Part shown: one piece after another, positions 1 to 7,760 of the stretch | How the letters are laid out: each line of letters begins with the position of its first letter | Position numbering within the stretch: position 1 is the stretch's first letter | Assembly: GCF_009709575.1 (NCBI RefSeq) | Contig: NZ_WIXO01000001.1 | Span: 3,970,001 to 4,034,000 of the forward strand | Source of the DNA: Streptomyces taklimakanensis | Lineage (GTDB): Bacteria; Actinomycetota; Actinomycetes; Streptomycetales; Streptomycetaceae | DNA: 64,000 nucleotides | Reading direction: 5' to 3' | Made by a program: the position numbers and the translations under genes | Notes under the pieces: generated by a model | The model's input: only the letters and a program-made list of their open reading frames with translations | What the model was told of the DNA's origin: nothing | The model's database searches: none

Positions 1-180
1 GACGTGGAGTACGCCAAGTCCCTCTGCCGAACCTGCCCGCTGCGCGAGGCCTGCCTCGCCGGCGCCAAGGACCGCCGTGAGCCCTGGGGGGTCTGGGGCG
101 GTGAGCTGTTCGTCCAGGGGGTCGTCGTTCCCCGCAAGCGGCCGCGTGGCCGTCCGCGCAAGAACCCGGTCACGGCATGA
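1..180 (+). CDS. wblC: WhiB-family regulator WblC (WhiB7), 3' part only
   Basis: The window opens inside this gene; 59 C-terminal residues are visible. They contain the CxxC part of the Fe-S ligand set (CRTCPLREAC), the WhiB turn GVWGGELF and, near the end, the AT-hook-like RGRPRKNP. The combination of GVWGGE with a C-terminal AT-hook is the signature of WblC/WhiB7, the Fe-S transcription factor that switches on intrinsic antibiotic-resistance genes with the principal sigma factor. The promoter and N-terminus lie outside the window. The TGA stop overlaps the ATG of the next small gene (ATGA), which suggests coupled translation. Confidence 0.93.
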   Translation, partial: DVEYAKSLCRTCPLREACLAGAKDRREPWGVWGGELFVQGVVVPRKRPRGRPRKNPVTA

Positions 181-500
181 ACACCACCGGCACGATCGAT
201 CGTCCCGCGGCACACGGACCCGTGCCGCGCCCCCTCCGGAAGGCGGAACCCGCCATGGCCCTTCGCTCCGAGAACCACGCGAGCACACAGCCCGACATGG
301 CCGCCTCATGCCAGAACAGGACCCGAGACATGCAACTCATCCCAGAAGCCATGGCCCGCGCTCATATGCACGAACGCATGAGGGAGGCCGAGGCAGAGCG
401 ACCCGGCCGACGGGTGGTCGTCGCCCGCCGCATGCAGCGCCGCGCCGAACGGGCCTCGATGCGGGCCCGTCGGGCGCTGGCCCTGGCCGTCATGCAGTGA
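177..500 (+). CDS. Small basic protein translationally coupled to wblC
   Basis: A 107-residue arginine-rich protein of unknown function. The ATG overlaps the wblC stop. The best-looking part is the C-terminal half, a helical stretch rich in Met, Ala and Arg (from MQLIPEAMARAH onward, ending ALALAVMQ). I recall short proteins of this kind downstream of wblC in other streptomycetes, so the inner ATG at 330 (MQLIPEA) or 255 could also be the true start. No known domain is recognisable. Coupling suggests a role near the antibiotic-stress response, but this is inference. Confidence 0.55.
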   Translation: MNTTGTIDRPAAHGPVPRPLRKAEPAMALRSENHASTQPDMAASCQNRTRDMQLIPEAMARAHMHERMREAEAERPGRRVVVARRMQRRAERASMRARRALALAVMQ

Positions 501-630
501 CGGACGGCGACGGCCGACCGACGACACACGACCGGACCGGGGCCGGGGCGGTACCGCCCCGGCCCCGCGGCCGTTCCGCTCCGGGCTCGGGAGCGGGGCG
601 AAGCGACGGGTGCCCGGCCGGCCGGGAGCG

Positions 631-2031
631 TCAGGCCGAGGTCTCGGCCGGCTCGGCGCCACCGTCGAAGTCCGCGTCCGCCCCGGCCTCCTCCTCCGGA
701 ACGAAGCCCGGCACCCAGGCCTCCATTTCATCGCGCATCCGGACCCGCGCGTTGAGCTGGCACAGCACCCCGATCGTGGAGAGCGTCACCCGGTGGATCA
801 GCAGGTAGGACGGTGGCAGGTTGAGCCGCTTGCCCAACTGGTACGCGGGAGAACGAGGATCCCCCACTCGGGTCGCCTGTCCCCGCATCCAGTCACGGGA
901 GAAGACGAACTCCTCCACCTGTGCCGGCTCGATGATGGGCACGAGGTACTCCAGCACCCCCTCCGGGTCCAGTTCGACCGTCGGCCTGACGAAGCCCTCC
1001 TCGCACAGCAGCTCGTACACGGACTCCGCGTCGCCGTCGAGGGCCATTCGCAGCGCCGTGCCGATCGTCGGAGGCAATCCGCCCGGCAGCCGGTCGACCG
1101 TGCCGAAGTCCATCACGCCCAGCCGCCACCGCTCCGGCGGGCCGTCGGGGTCACCATCGGTCAGCAGCCGGAAGTTCCCCGGGTGCGGATCGGCGTGCAG
1201 CAGGCCCGTGCGGGCCGTGCCGGAGAAGAGGAAACGCGCCAGCAACTGTCCGGCCCGATCGCGCTCCTCGTCCGTGCCGTCCTTGATCACCTCCGCGAGC
1301 GGCACTCCCTCCAGCCACTCGGTGATCAGCACCTGGTCGCACTGGTACACCACGTCCGGCACCCGTACGTCCGGGTCGTCGGCGAACTCCGCGGCGTACG
1401 TCCGCTGGGCGTCCGCCTCCAGTTCGTAGTCGAGTTCCTCACTGATCCGGTCACGCAGCTCCGACACCAGCGGCTTGAAGTCCATGCCCGGGACGAGCGG
1501 CCCCAGAAGTCGGACGAAGCGTCCCAACTGGTTCAAGTCCGACAGCAGTGCCTCGCCGGCGCCCGGGTACTGCACCTTCACCGCCACCGGACGGCCGTCG
1601 TGCCAGACGCCGCGGTGCACCTGGCCTATCGAGGCCGCCGCCGAGGGCTTGTCGTCGAACTCCTCGAACAGCTCCCGCCAGTCCTCGCCCATCCGCTCGG
1701 CCAGCGCGGCGTGCACGGAGGCCACGGGCATCGGCGGTGCCGCGTCCTGGAGTCTGGTCAGCGCCGCCCGGTAGGGGCCGGCCACCTCCTCGGGGAGCGC
1801 CGACTCGAAGACCGACAGCACCTGGCCGAACTTCATGGCACCCCCCTTCAGCTCTCCCAGGACCTTGAAGAGCTGCTCGGCGGTGCGCTGCTGCATCTCC
1901 TGGCCGACCAGCTCCGCGGAGTACCCCCCGATGCGCTTGCCCAGCCCCCAGGTCGCGCGTCCCGCCACACCCAGCGGCAGCGCGGCCAGCTTGGCGGTAC
2001 GTGTGACGGCCTTACGCGGAAGATCCGACAT
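631..2031 (-). CDS. ABC1/AarF/UbiB-family atypical kinase
   Basis: A 466-residue ABC1-family protein. Family marks in order are the KxGQ-type helix (KGGAMKFGQ, about residue 62), the alanine-rich loop replacing the glycine-rich loop (AAASIGQVH, about 130), the VAVKVQYPG lysine strand, the catalytic segment HADPHPGNF and the metal-binding DFGTVDR. These proteins bind ATP atypically and in other systems support quinone or lipid metabolism; in streptomycetes the substrate is unknown. The start MSDLPRK follows GGAGGGG closely; an ATG 12 bases upstream is possible. It lies directly downstream of, and in the same direction as, the ThiF-like gene. Confidence 0.9.
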   Translation of the reverse strand: MSDLPRKAVTRTAKLAALPLGVAGRATWGLGKRIGGYSAELVGQEMQQRTAEQLFKVLGELKGGAMKFGQVLSVFESALPEEVAGPYRAALTRLQDAAPPMPVASVHAALAERMGEDWRELFEEFDDKPSAAASIGQVHRGVWHDGRPVAVKVQYPGAGEALLSDLNQLGRFVRLLGPLVPGMDFKPLVSELRDRISEELDYELEADAQRTYAAEFADDPDVRVPDVVYQCDQVLITEWLEGVPLAEVIKDGTDEERDRAGQLLARFLFSGTARTGLLHADPHPGNFRLLTDGDPDGPPERWRLGVMDFGTVDRLPGGLPPTIGTALRMALDGDAESVYELLCEEGFVRPTVELDPEGVLEYLVPIIEPAQVEEFVFSRDWMRGQATRVGDPRSPAYQLGKRLNLPPSYLLIHRVTLSTIGVLCQLNARVRMRDEMEAWVPGFVPEEEAGADADFDGGAEPAETSA

Positions 2032-2085
2032 GTGCCCCTCCATCTTCCCGACAGCACGACCGGGTGGCAGCGCCGAGAACAGCGG

Positions 2086-3201
2086 TCATGTCGCCATTGT
2101 GGACCTCCGGACCCCGTCCGCCGAGAGCGGGCGGCCGCCGTGCACGGAAGCGGCACCGCACGGACACTCCACGTGCGGCGACACCGGCTCCGACTCGGCG
2201 CGCAACTCCGGCAGCACCCAGGACCGGCGCGCACCCGTGACGCAGCCCTCGTCACCGTCCAGGAAGGTCAACGCGCAGGAGGCGGTCGCACCCGCGACCA
2301 GGGTGGCCAGCGCCACGTCACAGGCCGGCACCGAGGTCCCCCGGGCCGATCGCCACTGGGCCACCACCAACGGCCAGCCGGGCTCCCGCTCCGCGCGCCC
2401 GAGCAACAGGCACTCCGCACACGCCGTCGCTCCCGGCAGCACCAGCGGCCCCACGAACCCGGTGCCCTCGACCACCCCGGCGTACAGATGCGGCACCCCG
2501 GTACCGACCAGCTCCGCGGACGCGACGGAATCCGGCGCGTAGGCGGCCAGTCCGTCCCGTGGCGCGACCACCACCAGACCGAGCCCCGGCTCGGGAGCCT
2601 CGGCGGACGGGCGCGACCGCCGGGGAGCGGGGGCCGCCCGCCGCACCGCCCGGCCGGCGGCCGCGGCCCGCCGCCGGCCGGTCTGTTCCGCCGGCACGCC
2701 TCCCGGAGCGGTGTCCCACGGGGCCACACAGCCGCCGTCCACCACGTCGACCTGCCCCACACCGGCCGCCGACAGCAGCGCGGCCACCGTCGCCCCGACC
2801 CGTCCCGCGCCGCGCACCTGCACCCGCGCCCCGGCCCGGGCGGCCAGCCTCCGCACTCCCCCGCCCGGTTCCGGATGGAGCACCGAGAGCGAGGCCAGAT
2901 CGGGACGGACCCGGTCCTCGACCCGGGCCGCGGCCCTCCGGTGCGCGGTGGCGTCGTCCAGGAGCCCCGCGGCCGTCAACCGCCCCACCAGTCTGTCGAC
3001 CACCTCCGCGCCGAGCCCCATCCCCTCCGCGGCCCGCCTGAGCTCGGGCAGGCCGCGAGTGCCGTCGAACAACTCCAGGAAGCTGCCGGTCGCGGTGTCC
3101 ACCGGCCCCAGCAACACCGCGTGCGCGGGCGTCACCCCGTACCGCAGGGTGTTCCGATCCCGCCAGGCGCGTCGCAGCGCCGGTTTGATCATCGGATGCA
3201 T
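2086..3201 (-). CDS. PqqD/ThiF-like (TOMM leader-binding type) protein
   Basis: A 371-residue protein with two parts. The N-terminal part (about 1-110) resembles a winged-helix PqqD-like or RiPP-recognition domain (FDGTRGLPEL, then VGRLTAAGLLDD). The C-terminal part resembles a ThiF/E1 fold with a degenerate nucleotide loop GAGRVG, the acidic strand VDVVDGG, and cysteine pairs CAEC and CPCG near the C-terminus that could bind zinc. Such proteins are often annotated as TOMM precursor leader peptide-binding protein. No precursor peptide, YcaO or dehydrogenase gene is nearby. The start MHPMIK was preferred to the longer open frame, whose extra N-terminus is low-complexity. It ends 55 bp before the ABC1 kinase. 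Confidence 0.75.
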   Translation of the reverse strand: MHPMIKPALRRAWRDRNTLRYGVTPAHAVLLGPVDTATGSFLELFDGTRGLPELRRAAEGMGLGAEVVDRLVGRLTAAGLLDDATAHRRAAARVEDRVRPDLASLSVLHPEPGGGVRRLAARAGARVQVRGAGRVGATVAALLSAAGVGQVDVVDGGCVAPWDTAPGGVPAEQTGRRRAAAAGRAVRRAAPAPRRSRPSAEAPEPGLGLVVVAPRDGLAAYAPDSVASAELVGTGVPHLYAGVVEGTGFVGPLVLPGATACAECLLLGRAEREPGWPLVVAQWRSARGTSVPACDVALATLVAGATASCALTFLDGDEGCVTGARRSWVLPELRAESEPVSPHVECPCGAASVHGGRPLSADGVRRSTMAT

Positions 3202-3443
3202 GTTCGTTCGACCCCCTGAGACCGCCGCCGGCATCGTCGCCGCCGGTTCCGGATCACCGACGGGCCCCAGCATGCGGCCCAGGGGGGCGCCGCCGCCGGG
3301 AGTTGTCCACAGGGCGCGCCGTTCGTCATACCGGGGTGTTCGGGAGCGTTCGAGGGCGTGCGGCCGCTCACCCGGACGGGCGTTTCCCCCGGAAGCACCC
3401 CTGGGACGGGACTTCCGGGGACGGCAGCGGGTAACGTCGTGGC

Positions 3444-4067
3444 GTGTCCGCCGACCCGCCGAGCAGCCCCGAGCCACCGCACCGCACCCCCGAGCCGAAC
3501 GGCGCGGGGGCGGACACGGCGGCACGCGGGCGGGAGGAGGCCGTCGAGGTCCGCCGGAGCGCACGTCGCCGGCGCACGGTCTCCGCCTACCGCGAGGGAG
3601 GCCGCACCATCGTCCTCATCCCGGCCCGGATGTCGAAGGACGAGGAGCGGCGCTGGGTGGACGTCATGCTGGACAAACTGGCCGCCCAGGAGAGCCGCAG
3701 GAAGCCCGACGACGGCGAACTGGCCGAGCGCGCGGCGCGGCTCTCCCGCCAGTACCTCCAGGGGCGCGCCCGCCCGATCACCGTGCGCTGGGTCACCAAC
3801 CAGAACACCCGCTGGGGCTCGTGCACCCCCGCCGAGGGCAGCATCCGTCTCTCGCACCGGTTGCAGGGCATGCCCGAGTACGTCGTGGACTACGTCCTCC
3901 TGCACGAGTTGGCGCACCTGTTGGTCCCCGGCCACGGGCCCCGTTTCTGGCGGCTGTTGGAGTCCTACCCGCGCACCGAGAGGGCCCGCGGCTTCCTGGA
4001 GGGCGTGGTCGCCGCCAACCGGCTTCCGAACGTTTCCGAGCCCGGAGCGAATGATCCGGACGGGTGA
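3444..4067 (+). CDS. YgjP-like (SprT/M48-type) metallopeptidase
   Basis: A 207-residue predicted zinc metallopeptidase. The first 45 residues are a low-complexity Pro/Arg-rich tail. The conserved core carries RWGSCTP (about residue 130), the zinc motif HELAH (about 153) and a third histidine in GHGPRFW, the layout of the YgjP/DUF45 family. No signal peptide is seen, so it should be cytosolic. The GTG start was chosen because no plausible downstream start leaves the domain intact. It is divergent from the ThiF-like gene and 56 bp upstream of the TerD fusion, in the same direction. Its substrate is unknown. Confidence 0.88.
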   Translation: MSADPPSSPEPPHRTPEPNGAGADTAARGREEAVEVRRSARRRRTVSAYREGGRTIVLIPARMSKDEERRWVDVMLDKLAAQESRRKPDDGELAERAARLSRQYLQGRARPITVRWVTNQNTRWGSCTPAEGSIRLSHRLQGMPEYVVDYVLLHELAHLLVPGHGPRFWRLLESYPRTERARGFLEGVVAANRLPNVSEPGANDPDG

Positions 4068-4123
4068 CCGGTTAGCCTGGCGCGACGACATCGACGCTAT
4101 GAACGGGGGACGGTCGGTTACGC

Positions 4124-5746
4124 ATGGCCAGAGAATTCCAACGCGGCCACAAGGCCAGGATCGGTGATCTCACCGCGGGGACGGATCTGTACGTGGGCGT
4201 GCGGATCTCGGCTCCGGGACTGAGCTTCGACATCAGCTGCTTCGGCCTCGACGCCGAGGAGCGGCTCTCCGACGATCGGTACTTCGTCTTCTTCAACCAG
4301 CCCCGGTCACCCGAGGAGGCCATCCAGCTCCTGGGCCCCCAGGCGGGCGACACCGAGTCCTTCAGGGTGACCCTGGAGCGCATTCCCCCGCACATCCGGA
4401 AGCTGTCGTTCACGGCGACGATCGACGGTGCCGGTCAGATGTCCCTGATCGACCCCGGCTACCTGCGGATCGTCGCCGGGGGCGAGGAGGTCGCGCGGTA
4501 CGCGTTCGACGGCTCGGAATTCACCTCCGAGCGGGCCGTGATGCTCGGCGACCTCTACCTGAAGGACGTCTGGCGCTTCGCCGCGGTCGGCCAGGGCTTC
4601 GACGGAGGTCTGGAGGCGCTGCTGAAGAACTTCGGCGGTGAGGTCGCCGAGGAGGAGGCCGCCCCCGAGCCGGCCCCGCAACCGGTGCCCGGTTTCGCGC
4701 CGCCCTCCGGACCGGCCCCCGGTTTCGCGCCTCCGGCGGCCCCCACCGCCCCGCAACCCGCACCGGCCCCGCAACCCGCCCCCCGACAACCGGTGCCGCC
4801 GCCCGCGCCGACGGCGCCCGTGCCGCCGCCCGCCCCGCCGCAGCCGGCCGCACCGCCTCCCCAGGGAGGCCACCCCCAAGCCCCCGCCCAGCCGGTTTCC
4901 CCCGACGCTCCCGCGCCCGCTCCGCCCCCGGTGCCCGCGGCACCCACCGCCCCCGGGCAGGTGATGCCCAACCCCTTCGGCGGGCCGCAGACGCAGCAGC
5001 CCTTCGGCGGGCAGCCCCCGCAGGCCCCCTTCGGCGGGCAGGTGCCCGGCCCTCCGGGTGCCCCCCGGGTGCCGCAGGGACCGGCCGCCGGGATCGGCGC
5101 GGCGTTGGAGAAGTACCGCGAGGCACCCACCGGGCAGCGTTGGACCCTGCAGAACCCGACGCTGGTGAGGGCCGACCTCTCCGGCGACGGCGGGCCCGTC
5201 CTCGCCCGCCAGGGCAGCATGGTGCTGTACCAGGGCAAGGTCGACTTCTCCTACAAGGGCGCGGGGCTCGCCGGCCGCATCGTCGGCAACGCCACCGGCC
5301 AGGAGATGCAGCTGATGCGGTGCAGCGGGCGCGGCCAGGTGTTCTTCGCCGAGAACGCCGCGCACGTGCACCCCATCGAACTCCAGGGCGACGCCGTCTG
5401 CGTCTCCGCCGACAACGTGCTCGCCTTCGACGAGAGCCTCCAGTACGAGGTCCGCCGGATCGAGGGCCACGGCATTCCCGGAGGAGCCCTGTTCACCCTG
5501 CAGTTCCAGGGCACCGGCACCGTCGTGGTCAAGACGCAGGGCCTCCCGGTCGTCCTGCCCGTCACACCGACCACCTTCGCCGACTGCCAGGCCGTCGTCG
5601 CCTGGTCCGCCGGCGCACAGGTGATCATCTCCAGCCAGGTGCGGCTGCGCCGCAACGCCTACCCCGGCCACAGCGGTGAGACCGTGAACCTCCAGTTCCG
5701 CGGCGCGCCCGGGAACTTCGTCGTCGTCCAGCCCTACGAGGTCTGA
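4124..5746 (+). CDS. TerD domain - Pro-rich linker - AIM24 domain fusion
   Basis: A 540-residue two-domain protein. Residues 1 to about 175 are a TerD domain, the calcium-binding tellurium-resistance/stress fold (SAPGLSFDIS, DDRYFVFFNQ, then DLYLKDVWRFAAVGQGF). Residues about 178-318 are a linker dominated by Pro, Ala and Gln with repeated FGG units (PFGGPQ, PFGGQ). Residues about 325-540 are an AIM24-type beta domain (LQNPTLVRADLSG, then LMRCSGRGQVFFAENA). AIM24 proteins are related to a mitochondrial biogenesis protein and their bacterial role is unclear. It heads a run with two further AIM24 genes, 11 and 16 bp apart, so all three are probably one transcript. Confidence 0.92.
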   Translation: MAREFQRGHKARIGDLTAGTDLYVGVRISAPGLSFDISCFGLDAEERLSDDRYFVFFNQPRSPEEAIQLLGPQAGDTESFRVTLERIPPHIRKLSFTATIDGAGQMSLIDPGYLRIVAGGEEVARYAFDGSEFTSERAVMLGDLYLKDVWRFAAVGQGFDGGLEALLKNFGGEVAEEEAAPEPAPQPVPGFAPPSGPAPGFAPPAAPTAPQPAPAPQPAPRQPVPPPAPTAPVPPPAPPQPAAPPPQGGHPQAPAQPVSPDAPAPAPPPVPAAPTAPGQVMPNPFGGPQTQQPFGGQPPQAPFGGQVPGPPGAPRVPQGPAAGIGAALEKYREAPTGQRWTLQNPTLVRADLSGDGGPVLARQGSMVLYQGKVDFSYKGAGLAGRIVGNATGQEMQLMRCSGRGQVFFAENAAHVHPIELQGDAVCVSADNVLAFDESLQYEVRRIEGHGIPGGALFTLQFQGTGTVVVKTQGLPVVLPVTPTTFADCQAVVAWSAGAQVIISSQVRLRRNAYPGHSGETVNLQFRGAPGNFVVVQPYEV

Positions 5747-5757
5747 GGGAGCCCGTC

Positions 5758-6441
5758 GTGAACCAGCCAGTGATCTCGGGCTACGCCCCGACCCCGCCCG
5801 CCGCCCGCATGGAGAATCACGGGGCGCACATGGTGAAGATCGCCATGGCCGGCGGCCAGGACGTCTTCGCCCGCACCGGGTCGATGATCGCCTACGAGGG
5901 CTTCGTCCAGTACGAGCCCAACCCGCCGGCCGTCCGCCAGCTGGCCTCCCAGTGGCTCACCGGCGAGGGCGCCCCGCTGATGAAGTGCAGCGGCGACGGA
6001 GTCCTCTACCTCGCCGACTACGGAGCCGACGTCGTCTGCCTCAACCTGGCCGACGAGGCGCTCTCGGTCAACGGGACCAACCTCCTCGCCTTCGACGCGC
6101 ACCTCCAGTGGGGCGTCGAGCGCGTCAAGGGGCTGGCGAAGTTCGCCGGTCAGGGCCTGTTCAACGTCGGGATCTCCGGTACCGGCTGGGTCGCCCTCAC
6201 CTCCCGCGGCACACCCGTCGTGGTGGACTGCGGACGCGGCGAGGACGAGACCTACGTCGATCCCGACGCCCTGGTCGCCTGGTCGTCCGGCCTGAAGGTC
6301 AAGAACAAGCGCACCATGAAGGCGAGCGCGCTGATCGGCCGCGGCAGCGGCGAGGCGTACCAGATCGCCTTCTCCGGCCAGGGCTTCGTCGTCGTCCAGC
6401 CCAGCGAGGACAGCGCCGACCGCCTGCGCGTCCGGGGTTGA
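5758..6441 (+). CDS. AIM24-family protein, copy 2
   Basis: A 227-residue protein made almost entirely of one AIM24 domain. It shares with its neighbours the segments RTGSMIAYEGFV, LMKCSGDGVLYLAD and a C-terminal FVVVQPSE. No signal peptide or membrane segment is visible. It starts at a GTG eleven bases after the TerD-AIM24 gene, behind a GAGGGAG ribosome site. The three adjacent proteins probably arose by duplication, and the first then gained the TerD domain. A joint assembly is plausible but is inference. Confidence 0.9.
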   Translation: MNQPVISGYAPTPPAARMENHGAHMVKIAMAGGQDVFARTGSMIAYEGFVQYEPNPPAVRQLASQWLTGEGAPLMKCSGDGVLYLADYGADVVCLNLADEALSVNGTNLLAFDAHLQWGVERVKGLAKFAGQGLFNVGISGTGWVALTSRGTPVVVDCGRGEDETYVDPDALVAWSSGLKVKNKRTMKASALIGRGSGEAYQIAFSGQGFVVVQPSEDSADRLRVRG

Positions 6442-6457
6442 GGGGGGAGTAAGAACC

Positions 6458-7198
6458 ATGCAGAGTCCGCTCTTCGGCCACACCGAGGTCCCCAGCCAGG
6501 ACCGCTACGCCCTGCAGAACCCGCAACTGCTGCGGGTCCGGCTCTCCGGCCACGACGACGTGCTCGCCCGGAAGGGCGCGATGGTCGCCTACCAGGGGCT
6601 GTTGGAGTTCGACGGCGAGTACGCCTCGCGCGGGCGCCGCCGCGGGCAGGCACGGGCCGGCGAGAACCTGGAGCTGATGCGGTGCTCCGGGGAGGGCACG
6701 GTCTACCTGGCCAACCTCGCCCAGTACGTCCACGTCATGGACGTGGAGCCGGAAGGTCTGACGGTCGACAGCTCCTACGTCCTGGCCCTGGACTCCTCCC
6801 TGCACTGGGAGGTGATCGCGGTGGACAGCCAGTTCGGCATCTCCGGATCCGGCGCGTACAACCTCAACATCACCGGCCAGGGCAAGGTCGCTCTGATGAC
6901 CTCCGGACAGCCGCTGGCCCTCCAGGTCACCCCGGACGGATACGTCAACGCCGACTCCGACGCGGTGGTGGCCTGGTCCGGTTCGCTGCGGGTGCAGATG
7001 CAGGCCCAGACCAGCTCCCAGAGCGTGTTCCGGCGGCGCGGCAGCACCGGGGAGGGCTGGGAGCTGAGCTTCATGGGCCGGGGGTACGCCCTCGTCCAGC
7101 CCAGCGAGCTGCTGCCGCCGCAGAACGCGGTGATCCAGGGGCTGCGGGGCCAGTACGGCGCGGGCGGTCAGAACCAGGGCAACATCTGGAGCAACTGA
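6458..7198 (+). CDS. AIM24-family protein, copy 3
   Basis: A 246-residue AIM24-domain protein, the last of three consecutive AIM24 genes. The segments LQNPQLLRVRLSG, KGAMVAYQGLLEF, LMRCSGEGTVYLAN and YALVQPSE match the C-terminal domain of the TerD fusion more closely than copy 2 does. The ATG follows GAGGGGGGAGT with suitable spacing. The tail after the domain is Gln/Gly/Asn rich (GAGGQNQGNIWSN). A short GC-rich hairpin follows the stop, so the operon probably ends here. Confidence 0.9.
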   Translation: MQSPLFGHTEVPSQDRYALQNPQLLRVRLSGHDDVLARKGAMVAYQGLLEFDGEYASRGRRRGQARAGENLELMRCSGEGTVYLANLAQYVHVMDVEPEGLTVDSSYVLALDSSLHWEVIAVDSQFGISGSGAYNLNITGQGKVALMTSGQPLALQVTPDGYVNADSDAVVAWSGSLRVQMQAQTSSQSVFRRRGSTGEGWELSFMGRGYALVQPSELLPPQNAVIQGLRGQYGAGGQNQGNIWSN

Positions 7199-7202
7199 CC
7201 GA

Positions 7203-7227
7203 GGCGCGCGGACCGTGCCCGCGCGCC
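7203..7227. terminator. Hairpin between convergent AIM24 and Nudix genes
   Basis: Arms GGCGCGCGG and CCGCGCGCC, 9 bp with a 7-nt loop, just after the AIM24 stop and just beyond the end of the oppositely oriented Nudix gene. There is no U-tract, which is usual for this GC content. Confidence 0.5.
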
Positions 7228-7232
7228 CTGCC

Positions 7233-7760
7233 TCACAGCAGCGCGCGGGTACGGTCCACCAGCCGCACGACGGTGGCGTCGGCCACCGACGCCACCTCGT
7301 CGTAGGGGAACCAGCGCAGTTCCAGCGACTCCTCGCCGGCCGTCTCCACCGCGCCCTCCGGCGCCAGGGCGACGTACTGCACGTCCAGGTGCCAGGCGCA
7401 GGGCGTGTGGTGTCGGTCCAGCCGCACGGGACCGTCCGGCAGCAGGGTGAGCCCGGTGATGCCCGACTCCTCGACGGCCTCTCGCAGGGCGACCCCGGCG
7501 AGCGTGGCGTCGGCCGGTTCGCAGTGCCCGCCGGTCTGGAGCCACATCCGCAGTTTGCGGTGGTGGGTGAGCAGCACCCGTCCGCGGCGCGGCTCCACCA
7601 CGAGCGCGCTCGCCGTGATGTGGCCGTCCGCGCACGAGCGCCACACCCCGTCGGGGTGGGCGGCCAGGTGGTCGCCGTAGGCCAGGCGCAGCGCCTCCTG
7701 CTCCTCGTCCGGCGCGGACCACTCCTTGAGGACCCGCACCGTGTCCGCGTGCAGGCTCAC
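7233..7760 (-). CDS. Nudix hydrolase
   Basis: A 175-residue Nudix protein. The Nudix box runs from GGHCEP to REAVEESGI. It is one residue longer than the textbook spacing and the first acidic position appears as Asp, yet the REXXEE core that holds the metal is intact. The family cleaves nucleoside-diphosphate-linked substrates; the specific substrate cannot be read from the sequence. The GTG start overlaps the TGA of the upstream metalloprotease gene (GTGA), so the two are probably translationally coupled. A much longer upstream frame exists but overlaps the coding sequence of that neighbour and was rejected. Confidence 0.9.
   Translation of the reverse strand: MSLHADTVRVLKEWSAPDEEQEALRLAYGDHLAAHPDGVWRSCADGHITASALVVEPRRGRVLLTHHRKLRMWLQTGGHCEPADATLAGVALREAVEESGITGLTLLPDGPVRLDRHHTPCAWHLDVQYVALAPEGAVETAGEESLELRWFPYDEVASVADATVVRLVDRTRALL

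Noticed and set aside
610-3219. An 869-residue plus-strand frame over the ABC1 kinase and ThiF genes
   Set aside because: Low-complexity antisense sequence; both minus-strand proteins have clear motifs.
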